Positions 1-10,133 are shown, counted from the stretch's first letter. The stretch is 64,000 nucleotides of DNA from Sphingosinithalassobacter sp. CS137 (GCF_014334115.1 NZ_CP060494.1:1952501-2016500); one strand, 5' to 3'. The notes: generated from the sequence alone by a model not told the origin. Numbers and translations: made by a program.

Positions 1-754
1 CCGGAGCGACGATCTTGCCGGTCTGGCCGACCTGATAGTCGTTGGGGACATAGCCGGCATCGACCGCGGCGCGGCTGGCGCCCACGGCGGCGCCCAGCTT
101 GTCGGCGAGCGGCTCGATTACTTCGGTGAACTTCTCGCCCGATCCGAGCGCGCGGCCACCCGAGACGACGATCGCCGCCGAGGTGAGCTCGGGACGCTCG
201 GACTTGGCGAGCTCGGCGCCGACGAAGGTCGACAGGCCCGTGTCCCCCGTGCCCGCAATCGTCTCGACCTCGGCCGAGCCGCCTTCCGCCGCCGCCTTCT
301 CGAAGGCGGTGGTGCGCACGGTGATGACCTTCTTCGCGTCGGACGACTGCACCGTCGCGATGGCGTTTCCGGCATAGATCGGCCGCGTGAAGGTGTCGTC
401 GCCCTCGACCGAGAGGATGTCGGAGATCTGCATCACGTCGAGCAGCGCGGCGACGCGCGGAGCGACATTCTTGCCGGTGGTGGTCGCCGGGAAGAGGATC
501 GCGTCGTGATGGCCCATCAGATCGACGATCAGCGGCGCGACATTCTCGGCGAGCGCATGTTCATAGGCCGCGTCGTCGGCGACATGGACCTTGCCCACGC
601 CGGCGATCTTCGCGGCCTCGGCGCCCACGTCGGCGCAGCCTGCGCCGGCGACGAGAAGATGGACCTCACCGAGCTTCGACGCGGCGGTGACGGTGGCGAG
701 CGTCGCGTCCTTGACGCTCTTGTTGTCGTGTTCGACCCAGACGAGCGTCTTCAT
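1..754 (-). CDS. etfA: Electron transfer flavoprotein alpha subunit, 3' end cut by window
   Basis: Alpha subunit of the EtfAB flavoprotein, which passes electrons from acyl-CoA and related dehydrogenases to ETF:quinone oxidoreductase. About 251 residues are visible out of roughly 310 usual for the family. The start [11 protein letters not shown] matches the family start. Near the cut edge lies the FAD-domain signature (ASRAAVDAG, then [11 protein letters not shown]), so the last ~60 residues, including the end of the FAD-binding domain, lie outside the window. The start codon overlaps the etfB stop as ATGA, so the two subunits are translationally coupled. I see nothing anomalous in the visible part. 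Confidence 0.96.
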   Translation of the reverse strand, partial: MKTLVWVEHDNKSVKDATLATVTAASKLGEVHLLVAGAGCADVGAEAAKIAGVGKVHVADDAAYEHALAENVAPLIVDLMGHHDAILFPATTTGKNVAPRVAALLDVMQISDILSVEGDDTFTRPIYAGNAIATVQSSDAKKVITVRTTAFEKAAAEGGSAEVETIAGTGDTGLSTFVGAELAKSERPELTSAAIVVSGGRALGSGEKFTEVIEPLADKLGAAVGASRAAVDAGYVPNDYQVGQTGKIVAP

Positions 755-1503
755 TTCGCGACTCCCATGCCCTTGAGCTTCTCGACCAGCGCGTCGACGT
801 CGGCGACCTTGATGCCGGCCTGGCGCTTGGGCGGCTCGGCGACCTTGAGCGTGGTCAGGCGCGGCGAAACGTCGACGCCATAGTCGGCGACGGTCTTCTT
901 CGCGACCGGCTTGGACTTCGCCTTCATGATGTTCGGCAGCGTCGCATAGCGCGGCTCGTTGAGGCGCAGGTCGGTGGTGACGATCGCGGGAAGCTTGAGG
1001 TCGACCGTCTCGAGACCGCCGTCGATCTCGCGCGTGACCTTCACTCGGTCGTCGCCCAGCTCGACCTTCGAGGCGAAGGTGCCCTGGCTCCAGCCGAGCA
1101 GCGCGGCGAGCATCTGGCCGGTCTGGTTCGAATCGTCGTCGATCGCCTGCTTGCCGAGGATGACGAGATTGGGGCTTTCCTCCTCGACCACCTTGGCGAG
1201 CAGCTTGGCGACGCCGAGCGGCTCGACCTCGTCGTCGGTCTGGATCAGGATCGCGCGGTCGGCGCCCATCGCGCGCGCGGTGAGCAGCACGTCGCTCTCG
1301 GCCTTGGCGACTCCGATGGTGACGACCACCACTTCAGTAACCGGGCCCTTTTCCTTGAGCCGGACCGCTTCCTCGATCGCGATCTCGTCGAAGGGGTTCA
1401 TCGACATCTTCACGTTGGCGAGATCGACGCCCGATCCGTCCGCCTTCACGCGGGGTTTGACGTTGTAGTCAAGCACGCGCTTGACCGGCACCAGCACTTT
1501 CAT
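751..1503 (-). CDS. etfB: Electron transfer flavoprotein beta subunit
   Basis: Beta subunit of the EtfAB heterodimer, 250 residues, the usual length. It starts [14 protein letters not shown], the canonical start, and contains [16 protein letters not shown] and the AMP-binding-loop type stretch [17 protein letters not shown] chose the ATG at 1503 rather than an in-frame ATG 15 bases upstream because an AAGGA ribosome site sits at normal distance before it and because homologues start there. It is the first gene of an etfB-etfA pair. The 150-base gap upstream would hold the promoter, but I cannot point to convincing -35/-10 boxes. Confidence 0.96.
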   Translation of the reverse strand: MKVLVPVKRVLDYNVKPRVKADGSGVDLANVKMSMNPFDEIAIEEAVRLKEKGPVTEVVVVTIGVAKAESDVLLTARAMGADRAILIQTDDEVEPLGVAKLLAKVVEEESPNLVILGKQAIDDDSNQTGQMLAALLGWSQGTFASKVELGDDRVKVTREIDGGLETVDLKLPAIVTTDLRLNEPRYATLPNIMKAKSKPVAKKTVADYGVDVSPRLTTLKVAEPPKRQAGIKVADVDALVEKLKGMGVAK

Positions 1504-1623
1504 CTGCGTCCTTTCCAAGCTTTTAGAGGCCTGTGTCGGCGCTCCAATTGGCTATTTTCCGCCGCTTTCGCAAGTCGGGTACGGAAAACCGCGCCTGACG
1601 TAGCGGCAGGCCGCCGAGCGAGC

Positions 1624-1646
1624 CGGCGCCGGACGAGCCGGCGCCG
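1624..1646 (-). terminator. GC-only hairpin downstream of sucC (possible terminator)
   Basis: Two copies of the self-complementary octamer CGGCGCCG (1624-1631 and 1639-1646) flank a 7-base loop, seven bases beyond the sucC stop. It can form a strong stem but has no following U-run, so it may only be an mRNA 3'-end stabiliser or a Rho-dependent region. Confidence 0.35.
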
Positions 1647-1653
1647 ATGGCGA

Positions 1654-2853
1654 TCAGGCCGCCTGCTTCACTTCGGCGACGATCTTCTTCGCGGCGTCGC
1701 CCAGATCGTTCGCCGCCACGATCGGAAGCCCCGAGTTGGCGAGAATGTCCTTGCCCTGCTGCACGTTGGTTCCTTCGAGCCGAACGACGAGCGGGACCGA
1801 AAGGTTCACTTCCTTCGCCGCGGCGACGATGCCCTCGGCGATGATGTCGCAGCGCATGATGCCGCCGAAGATGTTGACGAGGATGCCCTTCACGGCCGGA
1901 TCCGAGAGGATGATCTTGAACGCCGCGGTGACCTTCTCCTTCGATGCGCCGCCGCCGACGTCGAGGAAGTTGGCCGGGAACATGCCGTTGAGCTTGATGA
2001 TGTCCATCGTCGCCATCGCCAGGCCCGCGCCGTTCACCATGCAGCCGATGTCGCCGTCGAGCTTGATATAGGCGAGATCGTACTTCGACGCCTCGAGCTC
2101 CATCGGATCCTCTTCGCTCTCGTCGCGAAGCTCGGCGATGTCCTTGTGTCGGAACATGGCATTGCCGTCGAAACCGACCTTGGCATCGAGCACCATCAGC
2201 TTGCCGTCTTCGGTGACGGCGAGCGGGTTGATCTCGATCTGTTCGGCGTCGGTGCCGAGGAACGCGTCGTACAGCTTCGAGGCAGTCGCCGCCGCCTGTT
2301 TGGCGAGGTCGCCGGTCAGTTCGAGCGCGGCGGCGACGGAGCGGCCGTGATGCGGCATGAAGCCGGTCGCCGGATCGATGTCGATGCTGTGGATCTTCTC
2401 GGGCGTGTCGTGCGCGACGGTTTCGATATCCATGCCGCCCTCGGTCGAGGCGACCATCGAGATGCGGCCGGTGGCGCGATTGACGAGCAGCGCGAGATAG
2501 AATTCCTTCGCGATGTCGACGCCGTCAGTGACGTAGAGGCGGTTGACCTGCTTGCCCTCCTCGCCGGTCTGCACCGTGACGAGCGTGTTGCCGAGCATGT
2601 CCTGCGCGGCGGCGCGGACCTCATCCTCGGTCTTTGCCAGGCGGACGCCGCCCTTCGCGTCGGGGCCGAGTTCCTTGAACTTGCCCTTGCCGCGGCCGCC
2701 GGCATGGATCTGCGCCTTCACCACATAGAGCGGCCCGGGGAGCCTCTTCGACGCGGCGACGGCCTCTTCGACCGTCATGGCGGCATAGCCGGCGGGAACC
2801 GGCACACCGAATTTCGCGAGCAGTTCCTTAGCCTGATATTCGTGGATATTCAT
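1654..2853 (-). CDS. sucC: Succinate-CoA ligase (ADP-forming), beta subunit
   Basis: Beta subunit of succinyl-CoA synthetase of the TCA cycle, which makes succinate and ATP from succinyl-CoA; the catalytic His is on SucD, which is not in this window. The 399 residues match the family length. An N-terminal ATP-grasp domain starts [20 protein letters not shown] and carries the Gly-rich [12 protein letters not shown] near residue 52. The C-terminal ligase domain has [24 protein letters not shown] and [10 protein letters not shown]. Usually sucC is followed by sucD; here the next gene downstream is etfB, so sucD is elsewhere or the operon is split. Confidence 0.97.
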   Translation of the reverse strand: MNIHEYQAKELLAKFGVPVPAGYAAMTVEEAVAASKRLPGPLYVVKAQIHAGGRGKGKFKELGPDAKGGVRLAKTEDEVRAAAQDMLGNTLVTVQTGEEGKQVNRLYVTDGVDIAKEFYLALLVNRATGRISMVASTEGGMDIETVAHDTPEKIHSIDIDPATGFMPHHGRSVAAALELTGDLAKQAAATASKLYDAFLGTDAEQIEINPLAVTEDGKLMVLDAKVGFDGNAMFRHKDIAELRDESEEDPMELEASKYDLAYIKLDGDIGCMVNGAGLAMATMDIIKLNGMFPANFLDVGGGASKEKVTAAFKIILSDPAVKGILVNIFGGIMRCDIIAEGIVAAAKEVNLSVPLVVRLEGTNVQQGKDILANSGLPIVAANDLGDAAKKIVAEVKQAA

Positions 2854-2939
2854 GGAAGCGGGCGCCCTTCTCTATCTGGAAGACGGAATTCGACGCACGC
2901 CTTAAGCACAGCGCCGGGGGCGAATCCACCCCCAGCCGG

Positions 2940-3260
2940 TCAGCGCGCCTCGTTCGCCAGCCCGGTCGCGCAGAGCGCCGCCGAGCTGGAGGCGACGCTC
3001 CAGATCTCCGGGTCGCGAAGCGCGCGCACCCGGCGCAGGAACGTCTCGCGATTCTCCGCGTCGCGCGCCTTTGGCAAGTCGCCGATGCGGCGGAGTTGCG
3101 CCAGCGAGAGACGGTCGACCATCCGCTCGGCCATGCAGGCGGCGGTCGGCTCGGCGAGCCCCGCCTCGACAAGGCCAGCCCGCAGCCGAGACTCGGGGGT
3201 GGCGCAGCCGGCGAGCAGCGCGGCAGCGCCGAACAGGGCGGCAAGTCTCGCAACCATCAT
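2940..3260 (-). CDS. Small putative lipoprotein of unknown function
   Basis: A 106-residue protein that I do not recognise. It has a signal peptide ending in the lipobox LAGC (Cys about residue 19), so it is probably an acylated lipoprotein. The mature part is mostly helical and charged (RLSLAQLRRIGDLPKARDAENRETF), with isolated cysteines at CMAERMVDRL and near the C-terminus. Two successive Met codons begin the frame and either could be the start. It lies 86 bases upstream of sucC on the same strand and is divergent from crtZ, whose possible upstream ATG even overlaps its start region. Composition is like the neighbours. Confidence 0.7.
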   Translation of the reverse strand: MMVARLAALFGAAALLAGCATPESRLRAGLVEAGLAEPTAACMAERMVDRLSLAQLRRIGDLPKARDAENRETFLRRVRALRDPEIWSVASSSAALCATGLANEAR

Positions 3261-3282
3261 GCGGCCTCGCTATATCGGGGAT

Positions 3283-3810
3283 ATGCACTGGGCATCTGGA
3301 ATCCTTCTGTTCGTCGGCACGGTGATCGCGATGGAGGCGTTCGCCTATGTCGCGCACCGTTGGATAATGCATGGGCCGGGCTGGTTTCTCCATGCCAGCC
3401 ACCATCGCCCGCGCAGCGGCAACTGGGAATTGAACGACCTCTATGCCGCGATCTTCGCAGTGCCGTCGTTCGTGCTGCTGCTGGGCGGCGTGCAGCTCGG
3501 CTGGTGGCCGGGCTTCACCTGGATCGGCGCGGGGATCGCCGCCTATGGCGCTATCTATTTCGGCTTTCACGACGTGATCGTCCACAAAAGGCTGAACCAC
3601 CGCTATCTGCCGAAATCGCGCTACATGAAGCGGATCATCTCCGCCCACCGGATGCATCATGCAGTGGAGACGAAGCATGGAACGGTGAGCTTCGGCTTCC
3701 TGTGGGCGCCGCGGCCCGAGAGGCTGAAGGCGCAGCTCAAGCGGCAGGGCCGCGCCGGCGTCCGCGCTCCGGCGGCGCGGGAGGCCGAGCACGCCGAGCC
3801 GACAGCGTGA
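3283..3810 (+). CDS. crtZ: Beta-carotene hydroxylase, CrtZ type
   Basis: Membrane di-iron hydroxylase that adds 3-OH groups to the beta-ionone rings of carotenoids (beta-carotene to zeaxanthin), consistent with yellow sphingomonad pigments. The 175 residues contain the four His clusters of the fatty-acid-hydroxylase-like family: HRWIMH (25-30), HASHH (37-41), HDVIVH (96-101) and HRMHH (122-126), with hydrophobic segments between. ATG 3283 is chosen; an in-frame ATG at 3259 would add eight residues. The last ~25 residues are a hydrophilic Arg/Ala-rich tail. No other carotenoid gene is next to it, and its stop overlaps the next gene by four bases (GTGA). Confidence 0.93.
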   Translation: MHWASGILLFVGTVIAMEAFAYVAHRWIMHGPGWFLHASHHRPRSGNWELNDLYAAIFAVPSFVLLLGGVQLGWWPGFTWIGAGIAAYGAIYFGFHDVIVHKRLNHRYLPKSRYMKRIISAHRMHHAVETKHGTVSFGFLWAPRPERLKAQLKRQGRAGVRAPAAREAEHAEPTA

Positions 3811-4226
3811 GAGCCGTCGACTGGATCGGCCGCACGCTGCTGCTGATCCTCGCCGGGCTTGCCACGCTTTCGATCCTCGCCTCGCTCCATTCGGCCTCGA
3901 AGCTGCCGCCCGGCTGGCAGGCCGACCGGCAGGCGGCGGTCGGCGATCGCGGCATCGCGGCCGATGCCGGTTCGTCGAGCGGCGGATCACTGGCGCCGCG
4001 CGCGACGGGCGTGGCGGAGCCGGCAAGTGCGTTGGAGGACGGTCCCGCCCCGGGCGCGGAGATCGTGGTTCCCGTCAGTGCCGAATCGGCCGCCGCCGAT
4101 CGGATCGCGCAGTGGCTGGAGGCGCTCACCTATGCCGTGCTGGCGCTGGCCGGCTTCGCCGCCGCCGGGCTGATCGTGCTGCTGCGGATTTCCGGCATGC
4201 TCGCGCGCCTCGCCGATCGCGGCTGA
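3807..4226 (+). CDS. Predicted two-span membrane protein of unknown function
   Basis: This GTG-started frame overlaps the crtZ stop by four bases and gives 139 residues. I do not recognise it. A hydrophobic helix at about residues 8-28 is followed by a ~75-residue hydrophilic, Gly/Ser/Ala-rich segment and a second helix at about residues 110-132. The end is short and basic, so the middle part would be periplasmic or cytoplasmic depending on orientation. Tight coupling to crtZ and one base of spacing to the following transporter suggest cotranscription. Function is unknown. Confidence 0.7.
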   Translation: MRAVDWIGRTLLLILAGLATLSILASLHSASKLPPGWQADRQAAVGDRGIAADAGSSSGGSLAPRATGVAEPASALEDGPAPGAEIVVPVSAESAAADRIAQWLEALTYAVLALAGFAAAGLIVLLRISGMLARLADRG

Positions 4227-4227
4227 G

Positions 4228-4974
4228 TTGCCGGCCGACCTCGCCTTCTACGCACTGGCGATTCCCGCCGTCGTGCTGCTCGGCCTGTCGAAGGGCGGCT
4301 TTGCCGGCATGGGTGCGCTGTCGGTGCCGATGCTGGTGCTGGCGACCGATCCGCTGCGCGCCGCCGCCATCCTGCTGCCGATCCTGATCGTGCAGGATGT
4401 CGTTGGGGTGTGGGCGTTTCGGCGCACCGTCGACTGGTATGTGCTTGGCTGGACGCTGCCGGGCGCGGTGCTGGGGATCGCGCTCGGCTATTTCTTCGCC
4501 GCATCGGTGACGCCGGAGGCAGTGATGACGGCGGTGGGCGGCATTTCGATCCTGTTCGGCGGATACCGGCTATGGGTCGAGCGGCGCGGCGTGCCCAAGG
4601 CGTCGCATGCGCCCGGTTGGGTCGGATCGGCAGCAGGCGTGGCTGCGGGGTTCACCAGCCAGATCGCCCATGCCGGCGGGCCGCCGTTCCAGCTGTGGGT
4701 GATTCCGCGCATGCTGCCGCGCGACGTGCTGGTCGGCACGACCGCGATCTTCTTCGCGGTGGTTAATTGGGTCAAGGTGCCCGCCTATGTCGCGCTCGGC
4801 CAGTTCACGCCCGCGAACCTCTGGACGTCGGCGGCGCTGATGCCGGTGGCGATCGGATCGACCGTGGCGGGCGTATGGCTGGTGCGGCGCGTGCCGGCGG
4901 AGCGCTTCTACACCGCCATCTATGTGCTGATGATCCTGGTGGGCGCCAAGCTGGTGTGGGACGGGCTCGCCTGA
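4228..4974 (+). CDS. TSUP (TauE/SafE) family membrane transporter
   Basis: A 248-residue polytopic inner-membrane protein of the TSUP family, whose members export or import sulfite, sulfoacetate, other organosulfonates or C2 compounds; the substrate cannot be deduced. It shows about eight hydrophobic spans in two related halves. The family loops are GLSKGGFAGMGALSVPML near residue 18 and GFTSQIAHAGGPPFQLW near residue 140. The start is a TTG one base after the preceding stop; no ATG is available near the N-terminus. It converges on prs with only four bases between stops. Confidence 0.9.
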   Translation: MPADLAFYALAIPAVVLLGLSKGGFAGMGALSVPMLVLATDPLRAAAILLPILIVQDVVGVWAFRRTVDWYVLGWTLPGAVLGIALGYFFAASVTPEAVMTAVGGISILFGGYRLWVERRGVPKASHAPGWVGSAAGVAAGFTSQIAHAGGPPFQLWVIPRMLPRDVLVGTTAIFFAVVNWVKVPAYVALGQFTPANLWTSAALMPVAIGSTVAGVWLVRRVPAERFYTAIYVLMILVGAKLVWDGLA

Positions 4975-4978
4975 CCGC

Positions 4979-5914
<936 letters not shown>

Positions 5915-6019
5915 GCGCGCGCCCCGTCTGGCGATGGTGTGATCCGCCCCCCTTAGGACGTCGCCGGAGCGAGGCAAAGGGGCATTGCCGCGTACCCGGC
6001 CGCTGCCTAGAGCGGCGGC

Positions 6020-7351
6020 ATGACCGTGATCACGCGTTTCGCGCCGAGCCCGACCGGGCGGCTGCACGTCGGCAATCTGCGCACGGCGCTGCACAACTGG
6101 CTGTTCGCCCGGGCGAACGGCGGCCGATTCCTGCTGCGGATCGACGACACCGACCGCGAACGTTCGGAGGAGCGGTTCGTCGACGCGATCTGCGCGGATT
6201 TGGCGTGGCTCGGCCTCGTTCCCGACGGCGAGGTGCGCCAGTCGGAGCGGTTCGACCGCTATGAGGCACGCTTCGCGCAGCTGGTGGACGCGGGGCGCGT
6301 CTATCCCGCCTATGAGACGCCCGAGGAGCTGGAGCTGCGGCGCAAGGTGCTGCTCGGGCGCGGCCTGCCGCCGGTCTATGATCGCGCGGCGCTGAAACTC
6401 GGCGAGGCCGAGCGTGCGGCGCTGGAGGCGCAGGGGCGGCGGCCGCACTGGCGCTTCCGGCTCGACGAAAGCGCGGCGATCGAATGGAAGGATCTGGTGC
6501 GCGGGCCGCAGCGGTTCGACCCGGCGGCGCTGAGCGATCCGGTGGTGCGGCGCGCCGATGGCTCATGGCTCTATCTGCTGCCCTCGGTGATCGACGATAT
6601 CGATCTGGAGGTGAGCCATGTCGCGCGCGGCGAGGATCATGTGTCGAACACCGCAGTGCAGCTGCAGATGTTCGCCGCGCTGGGCGCCGAGCCGCCGGCC
6701 TTTGCGCACGCCGCGCTGCTGACCGGAAGCGAGGGCAAGCTATCGAAGCGGCTCGGATCGCTGGGCGTCGACCATTTCCGCGAGGCGGGCATCGAGCCGC
6801 AGGCGCTGGTGGCGCTGCTCGCGCGGCTCGGCACGTCCGATCCGGTCGAGCCGTTCGCCACCGTCGAGCCGCTGATCCAGGGGTTCGATTTCGCGCGCTT
6901 CGGCCGCGCACCGGCGCGGTTCGACGAAGCCGAGCTGACCGCGCTCAACGCGCGGATCGTCCACCAGCTGCCGTACGCGCTAGTCGCGGCGCGGCTGCCG
7001 GGCGGCATGGACGGGGCGGCGTGGGAAGCGATCCGACCAAATCTGGAGCGTGTGGCGCAGGCCGGCGACTGGTGGAGCGTCGTCGAGGGCCCGATCGCGG
7101 CGCCGGCACCCGACCCCGAGGACCGGGCATTCCTCACACGTGCCGCCGAGCTGGCGGCGGGCATCGACTGGAGCGACGATCCCTGGCGCGCACTGACGGC
7201 GGCGCTGAAGGACGAGACCGGCCGCAAGGGACGCGCGCTGTTCCTGCCGCTGCGCCGGGCGCTCACCGGGCGCGAGCACGGGCCGGACATGGCGGCGCTG
7301 CTGCCGCTGATCGGCAGGGAGCGGACGGTAGAGCGGCTCACGGTCAGCTAA
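6020..7351 (+). CDS. gltX: Glutamate-tRNA ligase
   Basis: Class I aminoacyl-tRNA synthetase that charges tRNA-Glu, and in non-discriminating forms also tRNA-Gln. It is 443 residues, at the short end of the family (about 440-500). The HIGH-type signature is [13 protein letters not shown] (residues 7-19) and the second signature is KLSKR in [11 protein letters not shown] near residue 240. [12 protein letters not shown] is the usual acceptor-binding region. Many alphaproteobacteria carry two gltX paralogues, so this may be only one of two and its tRNA preference is unknown. It is monocistronic, divergent from prs. Confidence 0.93.
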   Translation: MTVITRFAPSPTGRLHVGNLRTALHNWLFARANGGRFLLRIDDTDRERSEERFVDAICADLAWLGLVPDGEVRQSERFDRYEARFAQLVDAGRVYPAYETPEELELRRKVLLGRGLPPVYDRAALKLGEAERAALEAQGRRPHWRFRLDESAAIEWKDLVRGPQRFDPAALSDPVVRRADGSWLYLLPSVIDDIDLEVSHVARGEDHVSNTAVQLQMFAALGAEPPAFAHAALLTGSEGKLSKRLGSLGVDHFREAGIEPQALVALLARLGTSDPVEPFATVEPLIQGFDFARFGRAPARFDEAELTALNARIVHQLPYALVAARLPGGMDGAAWEAIRPNLERVAQAGDWWSVVEGPIAAPAPDPEDRAFLTRAAELAAGIDWSDDPWRALTAALKDETGRKGRALFLPLRRALTGREHGPDMAALLPLIGRERTVERLTVS

Positions 7352-7401
7352 AGCGCGGCCGAGGCACGGATCCCGTAGCGGCAGTGCTTTACCTTCGAGC
7401 C

Positions 7402-7414
7402 GTTACGTTGTAAC
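7402..7414. promoter_or_regulatory. Short inverted repeat in the promoter region of the TonB-like gene
   Basis: GTTAC-GTT-GTAAC is a perfect 5+3+5 inverted repeat about 50 bases before the start codon, followed by ATTACTGT. Position and symmetry suit a repressor operator, perhaps for a metal-responsive regulator since TonB genes are often iron- or zinc-regulated, but I cannot assign a regulator. Confidence 0.3.
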
Positions 7415-7461
7415 ATTACTGTAGCCGGCGACGACCGGCGACGGAGAAGGAGAGCCTGGCC

Positions 7462-8145
7462 ATGTACGCACAACGATCGCAGTTGCAGCGCGGATCGCGG
7501 TCCGCCAGCTTCGCGGCGGCACTGGCAGTCAATGCGGCGCTGATCGCGGGGATCATCTATGCCGCGCCGAAGATCACGCCGCCCGAACAGATCACGCGGC
7601 TGATCACCAAGAATGTTCCGATCACGCCGCCTCCACCCCCCGTGGAGCCCAAGCCGCAGCCCAAGGCCGAGGCCGACCCGCGGCCGGTGCAGACGCAGGT
7701 GTTCGTCCCCGAGCCGGTGGTGCGCCCGATCGACACGCCCACTTCGGTGACGACCACGCCGATCGAGCAGCCCTATCTGCCGCCGCTTCCCTCGCTCCCC
7801 ATGGGCGGCAGCGGGACAGGCGTGGCGGCCGATCCCGCCCCGACTCCGGCGCCGCCGCCGCTGATCCCGGCGGAGATCGATTCGCGCTATGCGCGCGATC
7901 TGCAGCCCGACTATCCCGCCTCCGAGCGGCGTTCTGGAAATGAGGGGATCGTCCAGCTGCGCGTGCTGATCGGCACCGACGGGCGCGTCAAGCAAGTCGA
8001 GCGGGTGCGCGCGAGCAGCGACGCCTTTTTTGAAGTCACGCGCCGCCAGGCGCTGTCGCGCTGGCGTTTCCGCCCTGCGACGCGCGGCGGCGTTCCGCAG
8101 GAAAGCTGGCAGACCAAGACAGTGCGTTTCGAGCTCGACCGCTAA
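7462..8145 (+). CDS. TonB-like energy transducer protein
   Basis: Couples the proton-motive force (through ExbB/ExbD) to TonB-dependent outer-membrane receptors. The 227 residues have the classical layout: a short basic N-terminus, one transmembrane anchor at about 15-35, a Pro/Glu/Lys-rich periplasm-spanning segment at about 50-130 (ITPPPPPVEPKPQPK), and a C-terminal TonB domain from about residue 140 with YPASERR, EGIVQLRVLIGTDGRV and ALSRWRFRPA. A good AAGGAGAG ribosome site precedes the ATG. No exbB/exbD are adjacent. Sphingomonads carry many TonB paralogues, so I give no specific gene symbol. Confidence 0.92.
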   Translation: MYAQRSQLQRGSRSASFAAALAVNAALIAGIIYAAPKITPPEQITRLITKNVPITPPPPPVEPKPQPKAEADPRPVQTQVFVPEPVVRPIDTPTSVTTTPIEQPYLPPLPSLPMGGSGTGVAADPAPTPAPPPLIPAEIDSRYARDLQPDYPASERRSGNEGIVQLRVLIGTDGRVKQVERVRASSDAFFEVTRRQALSRWRFRPATRGGVPQESWQTKTVRFELDR

Positions 8146-8200
8146 GGCATAGGGCGCGGGGGCTGGTCGCCGCCCTCGCGCCTCCCTATCTTCGCGCGAC

Positions 8201-8548
8201 ATGATGCTGTTGCGCCACTTCACGCCGGTTCGCGCCATTCGCGATCTGCGCTTCTTCTTCGCGAGCCGGAAACGGCACCATTATGTCTTCATGGCGCTCT
8301 CGCTGGGGATCGTGCTGGGCATCCTGTTCGCCTTCTGGAAGGATTCCTCGTTCGAGACGCCGTACAAGCGCGAGATCATCTACGTCGAAAGCTGGCCGCT
8401 CGACCGCAGCACCGAAGAGATCATCCGGCAGCAGGCGATCGACCTGGAGGAAAAGCGCGCGCGCGAAGCGGAGCTCGAGGAGCGGCGGCGCGAGCGGCAG
8501 GCGGAGTTCCAGCGGCTCGACGAGCGGCTGCGCAAATGGGGCTTCTGA
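8201..8548 (+). CDS. Small single-span membrane protein with C-terminal coiled coil
   Basis: I do not recognise this 115-residue protein. It has a basic N-terminal ~28 residues, one transmembrane helix at about 29-47 (FMALSLGIVLGILFAFW), a short periplasmic-type stretch, and a highly charged helical tail at about 78-112 rich in Glu and Arg with coiled-coil periodicity. The last 13 bases overlap the start of ribD, so translation of ribD is probably coupled to it. The intact frame, codon use like the neighbours and tight coupling support a real gene. A link to riboflavin synthesis is only positional. Confidence 0.8.
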   Translation: MMLLRHFTPVRAIRDLRFFFASRKRHHYVFMALSLGIVLGILFAFWKDSSFETPYKREIIYVESWPLDRSTEEIIRQQAIDLEEKRAREAELEERRRERQAEFQRLDERLRKWGF

Positions 8549-9519
8549 ACGGCGATTCGCGCTGGATGGCCGCGGCGCTGACGCTCGCCGAGCGCGGCCG
8601 CGGCCGCACGGCTCCCAATCCCAACGTCGGCTGCGTGATCGTGAAGGACGGCCGCGTGCTCGGCCGCGGCTGGACCCAACCGGGCGGACGGCCGCACGCC
8701 GAGGCAATGGCGCTGGAGGAAGCAGGCGGTGCGGCGCGCGGCGCGACTGCCTATGTGACGCTGGAGCCCTGCGTCCACCGGTCCGAGCGCGGGCCGGCGT
8801 GCGCGGTCTCGCTGGCGCAGTCGGGAGTCGCGCGAGTCGTTTACGCGCTCGGCGATCCCGATCCGCGCACTGACGGACGCGGCGCCGAGCTGCTGCGGAG
8901 CGCGGGAGTCGATGTGGTCGGCGGAGTGCTGGCTGGCGAGGCGCGGCGCGCGATGGCGGGCTTCCTGATGCGGCAGGCGCACGATCGGCCGCACGTCACG
9001 CTCAAGCTCGCGACGTCGCTCGACGGGCGGACCGCGCTTGCCTCGGGCGAAAGCCGCTGGATCACCGGCCCGGAGTCGCGGGCGCACGCGCATCTCGAAC
9101 GGGCGCGGCACGAAGCGATCCTGGTCGGGCGCGGGACGATCGAGGCCGATGCGCCACGGCTCGACGTTCGCTTGCCGGGCCTCGAAGCGCGCTCGCCGCG
9201 TCGCGTGCTGCTGTCGCGCACCGCCGCGCCGCCCGAGGGGTGGGACGTGATTACCGCGCCGGAGGACATCGCGCGGCTCGGGGGAGTCGATCATCTGCTG
9301 GTCGAAGGCGGCGCCGAAGCCGCGGCGGCATTCCTGCGCGCCGATCTGGTCGACCGGCTGCTGCTCTATCGCGCGCCGATCCTGATCGGTGTTGGGCGGC
9401 CCGCGATCGGCGACATCGGGCTGGCTGCACTGGACGCCGCGCACGGGCGCTGGCGGCTCGACGATGCGCGGGTGCTTGGCAGCGACCGGCTCGAAGTCTA
9501 CCTGCGCATGCGAGACTGA
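8536..9519 (+). CDS. ribD: Bifunctional diaminohydroxyphosphoribosylaminopyrimidine deaminase / reductase
   Basis: Second and third steps of riboflavin synthesis after GTP cyclohydrolase II: deamination of the pyrimidine ring and NADPH reduction of the ribose side chain. The 327 residues show an N-terminal zinc deaminase domain with NPNVGCVIVKDG, HAEAMAL (H54, E56) and zinc cysteines in EPCVHRSERGPAC (C79, C89). The C-terminal reductase domain starts with RPHVTLKLATSLDGRTA near residue 153 and includes VEGGAEAAAAFL. It is the first of four riboflavin genes that follow each other closely or overlap. Confidence 0.96.
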   Translation: MGLLNGDSRWMAAALTLAERGRGRTAPNPNVGCVIVKDGRVLGRGWTQPGGRPHAEAMALEEAGGAARGATAYVTLEPCVHRSERGPACAVSLAQSGVARVVYALGDPDPRTDGRGAELLRSAGVDVVGGVLAGEARRAMAGFLMRQAHDRPHVTLKLATSLDGRTALASGESRWITGPESRAHAHLERARHEAILVGRGTIEADAPRLDVRLPGLEARSPRRVLLSRTAAPPEGWDVITAPEDIARLGGVDHLLVEGGAEAAAAFLRADLVDRLLLYRAPILIGVGRPAIGDIGLAALDAAHGRWRLDDARVLGSDRLEVYLRMRD

Positions 9520-9521
9520 TC

Positions 9522-10133
9522 ATGTTCACTGGAATCATCACCGATATCGGCGCGATCGACGCCGTGGAGAACCGGGGCGACCGGCGTGTGCGCATCGCCA
9601 CCGGCTATGACACCGCGACGATCGACCATGGCGCCTCGATCGCCTGTTCGGGCGTGTGCCTGACGGTGGTCGACAAGGGGCCGGGCTGGTTCGCGGTCGA
9701 TGTGTCGGGCGAAACCGTGTCGCGGACCGCGTCGGCGCAATGGCACGAGGGCCGCCGCCTCAACCTCGAACGCGCACTGAAGGTGGGCGACGAGCTCGGG
9801 GGGCACATCGTTACCGGCCATGTCGACGGTGTCGCGACCGTCCTGGGCGTGTGTCCCGAAGGCGATTCACGGCGGATCGGCTTCACGGTTCCGGCGAGCC
9901 TCGCTCCCTATCTCGCCGCCAAGGGCTCGGTGACCGTCGACGGCGTCTCGCTGACCGTCAACGACGTCGCCGACCAGCCCGACGGCACGACGCATTTCTC
10001 CGTCAACATCATTCCGCACACCGCCGAGGTCACCACGCTCGGCGACCTCGAAACGGGGCAGCAGGTCAATATCGAGATCGACGTGCTCGCCCGCTATCTG
10101 CAACGCATGGAGGCCGCCCGTGGCCAACGCTGA
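9522..10133 (+). CDS. ribE: Riboflavin synthase, alpha chain
   Basis: Dismutates two molecules of 6,7-dimethyl-8-ribityllumazine into riboflavin and the pyrimidine substrate of RibH. The 203 residues start MFTGIITDIG, the hallmark of the first lumazine-binding repeat. The second repeat begins near residue 95 with GGHIVTGHVDGVA. Other landmarks are ACSGVCLTVVD and GVSLTVNDV. The ATG is two bases after the ribD stop, and the gene ends 14 bases inside the GTG-started ribB-type gene. Some schemes call this gene ribC. Confidence 0.96.
   Translation: MFTGIITDIGAIDAVENRGDRRVRIATGYDTATIDHGASIACSGVCLTVVDKGPGWFAVDVSGETVSRTASAQWHEGRRLNLERALKVGDELGGHIVTGHVDGVATVLGVCPEGDSRRIGFTVPASLAPYLAAKGSVTVDGVSLTVNDVADQPDGTTHFSVNIIPHTAEVTTLGDLETGQQVNIEIDVLARYLQRMEAARGQR

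Noticed and set aside
2146..3282. Upstream extension of the crtZ frame through sucC antisense.
   Set aside because: Not protein-like, and the CrtZ family starts at the short N-terminus chosen.
8146..8200. Possible FMN riboswitch before the riboflavin genes.
   Set aside because: The gap is 55 bases and shows no RFN-element sequence blocks.
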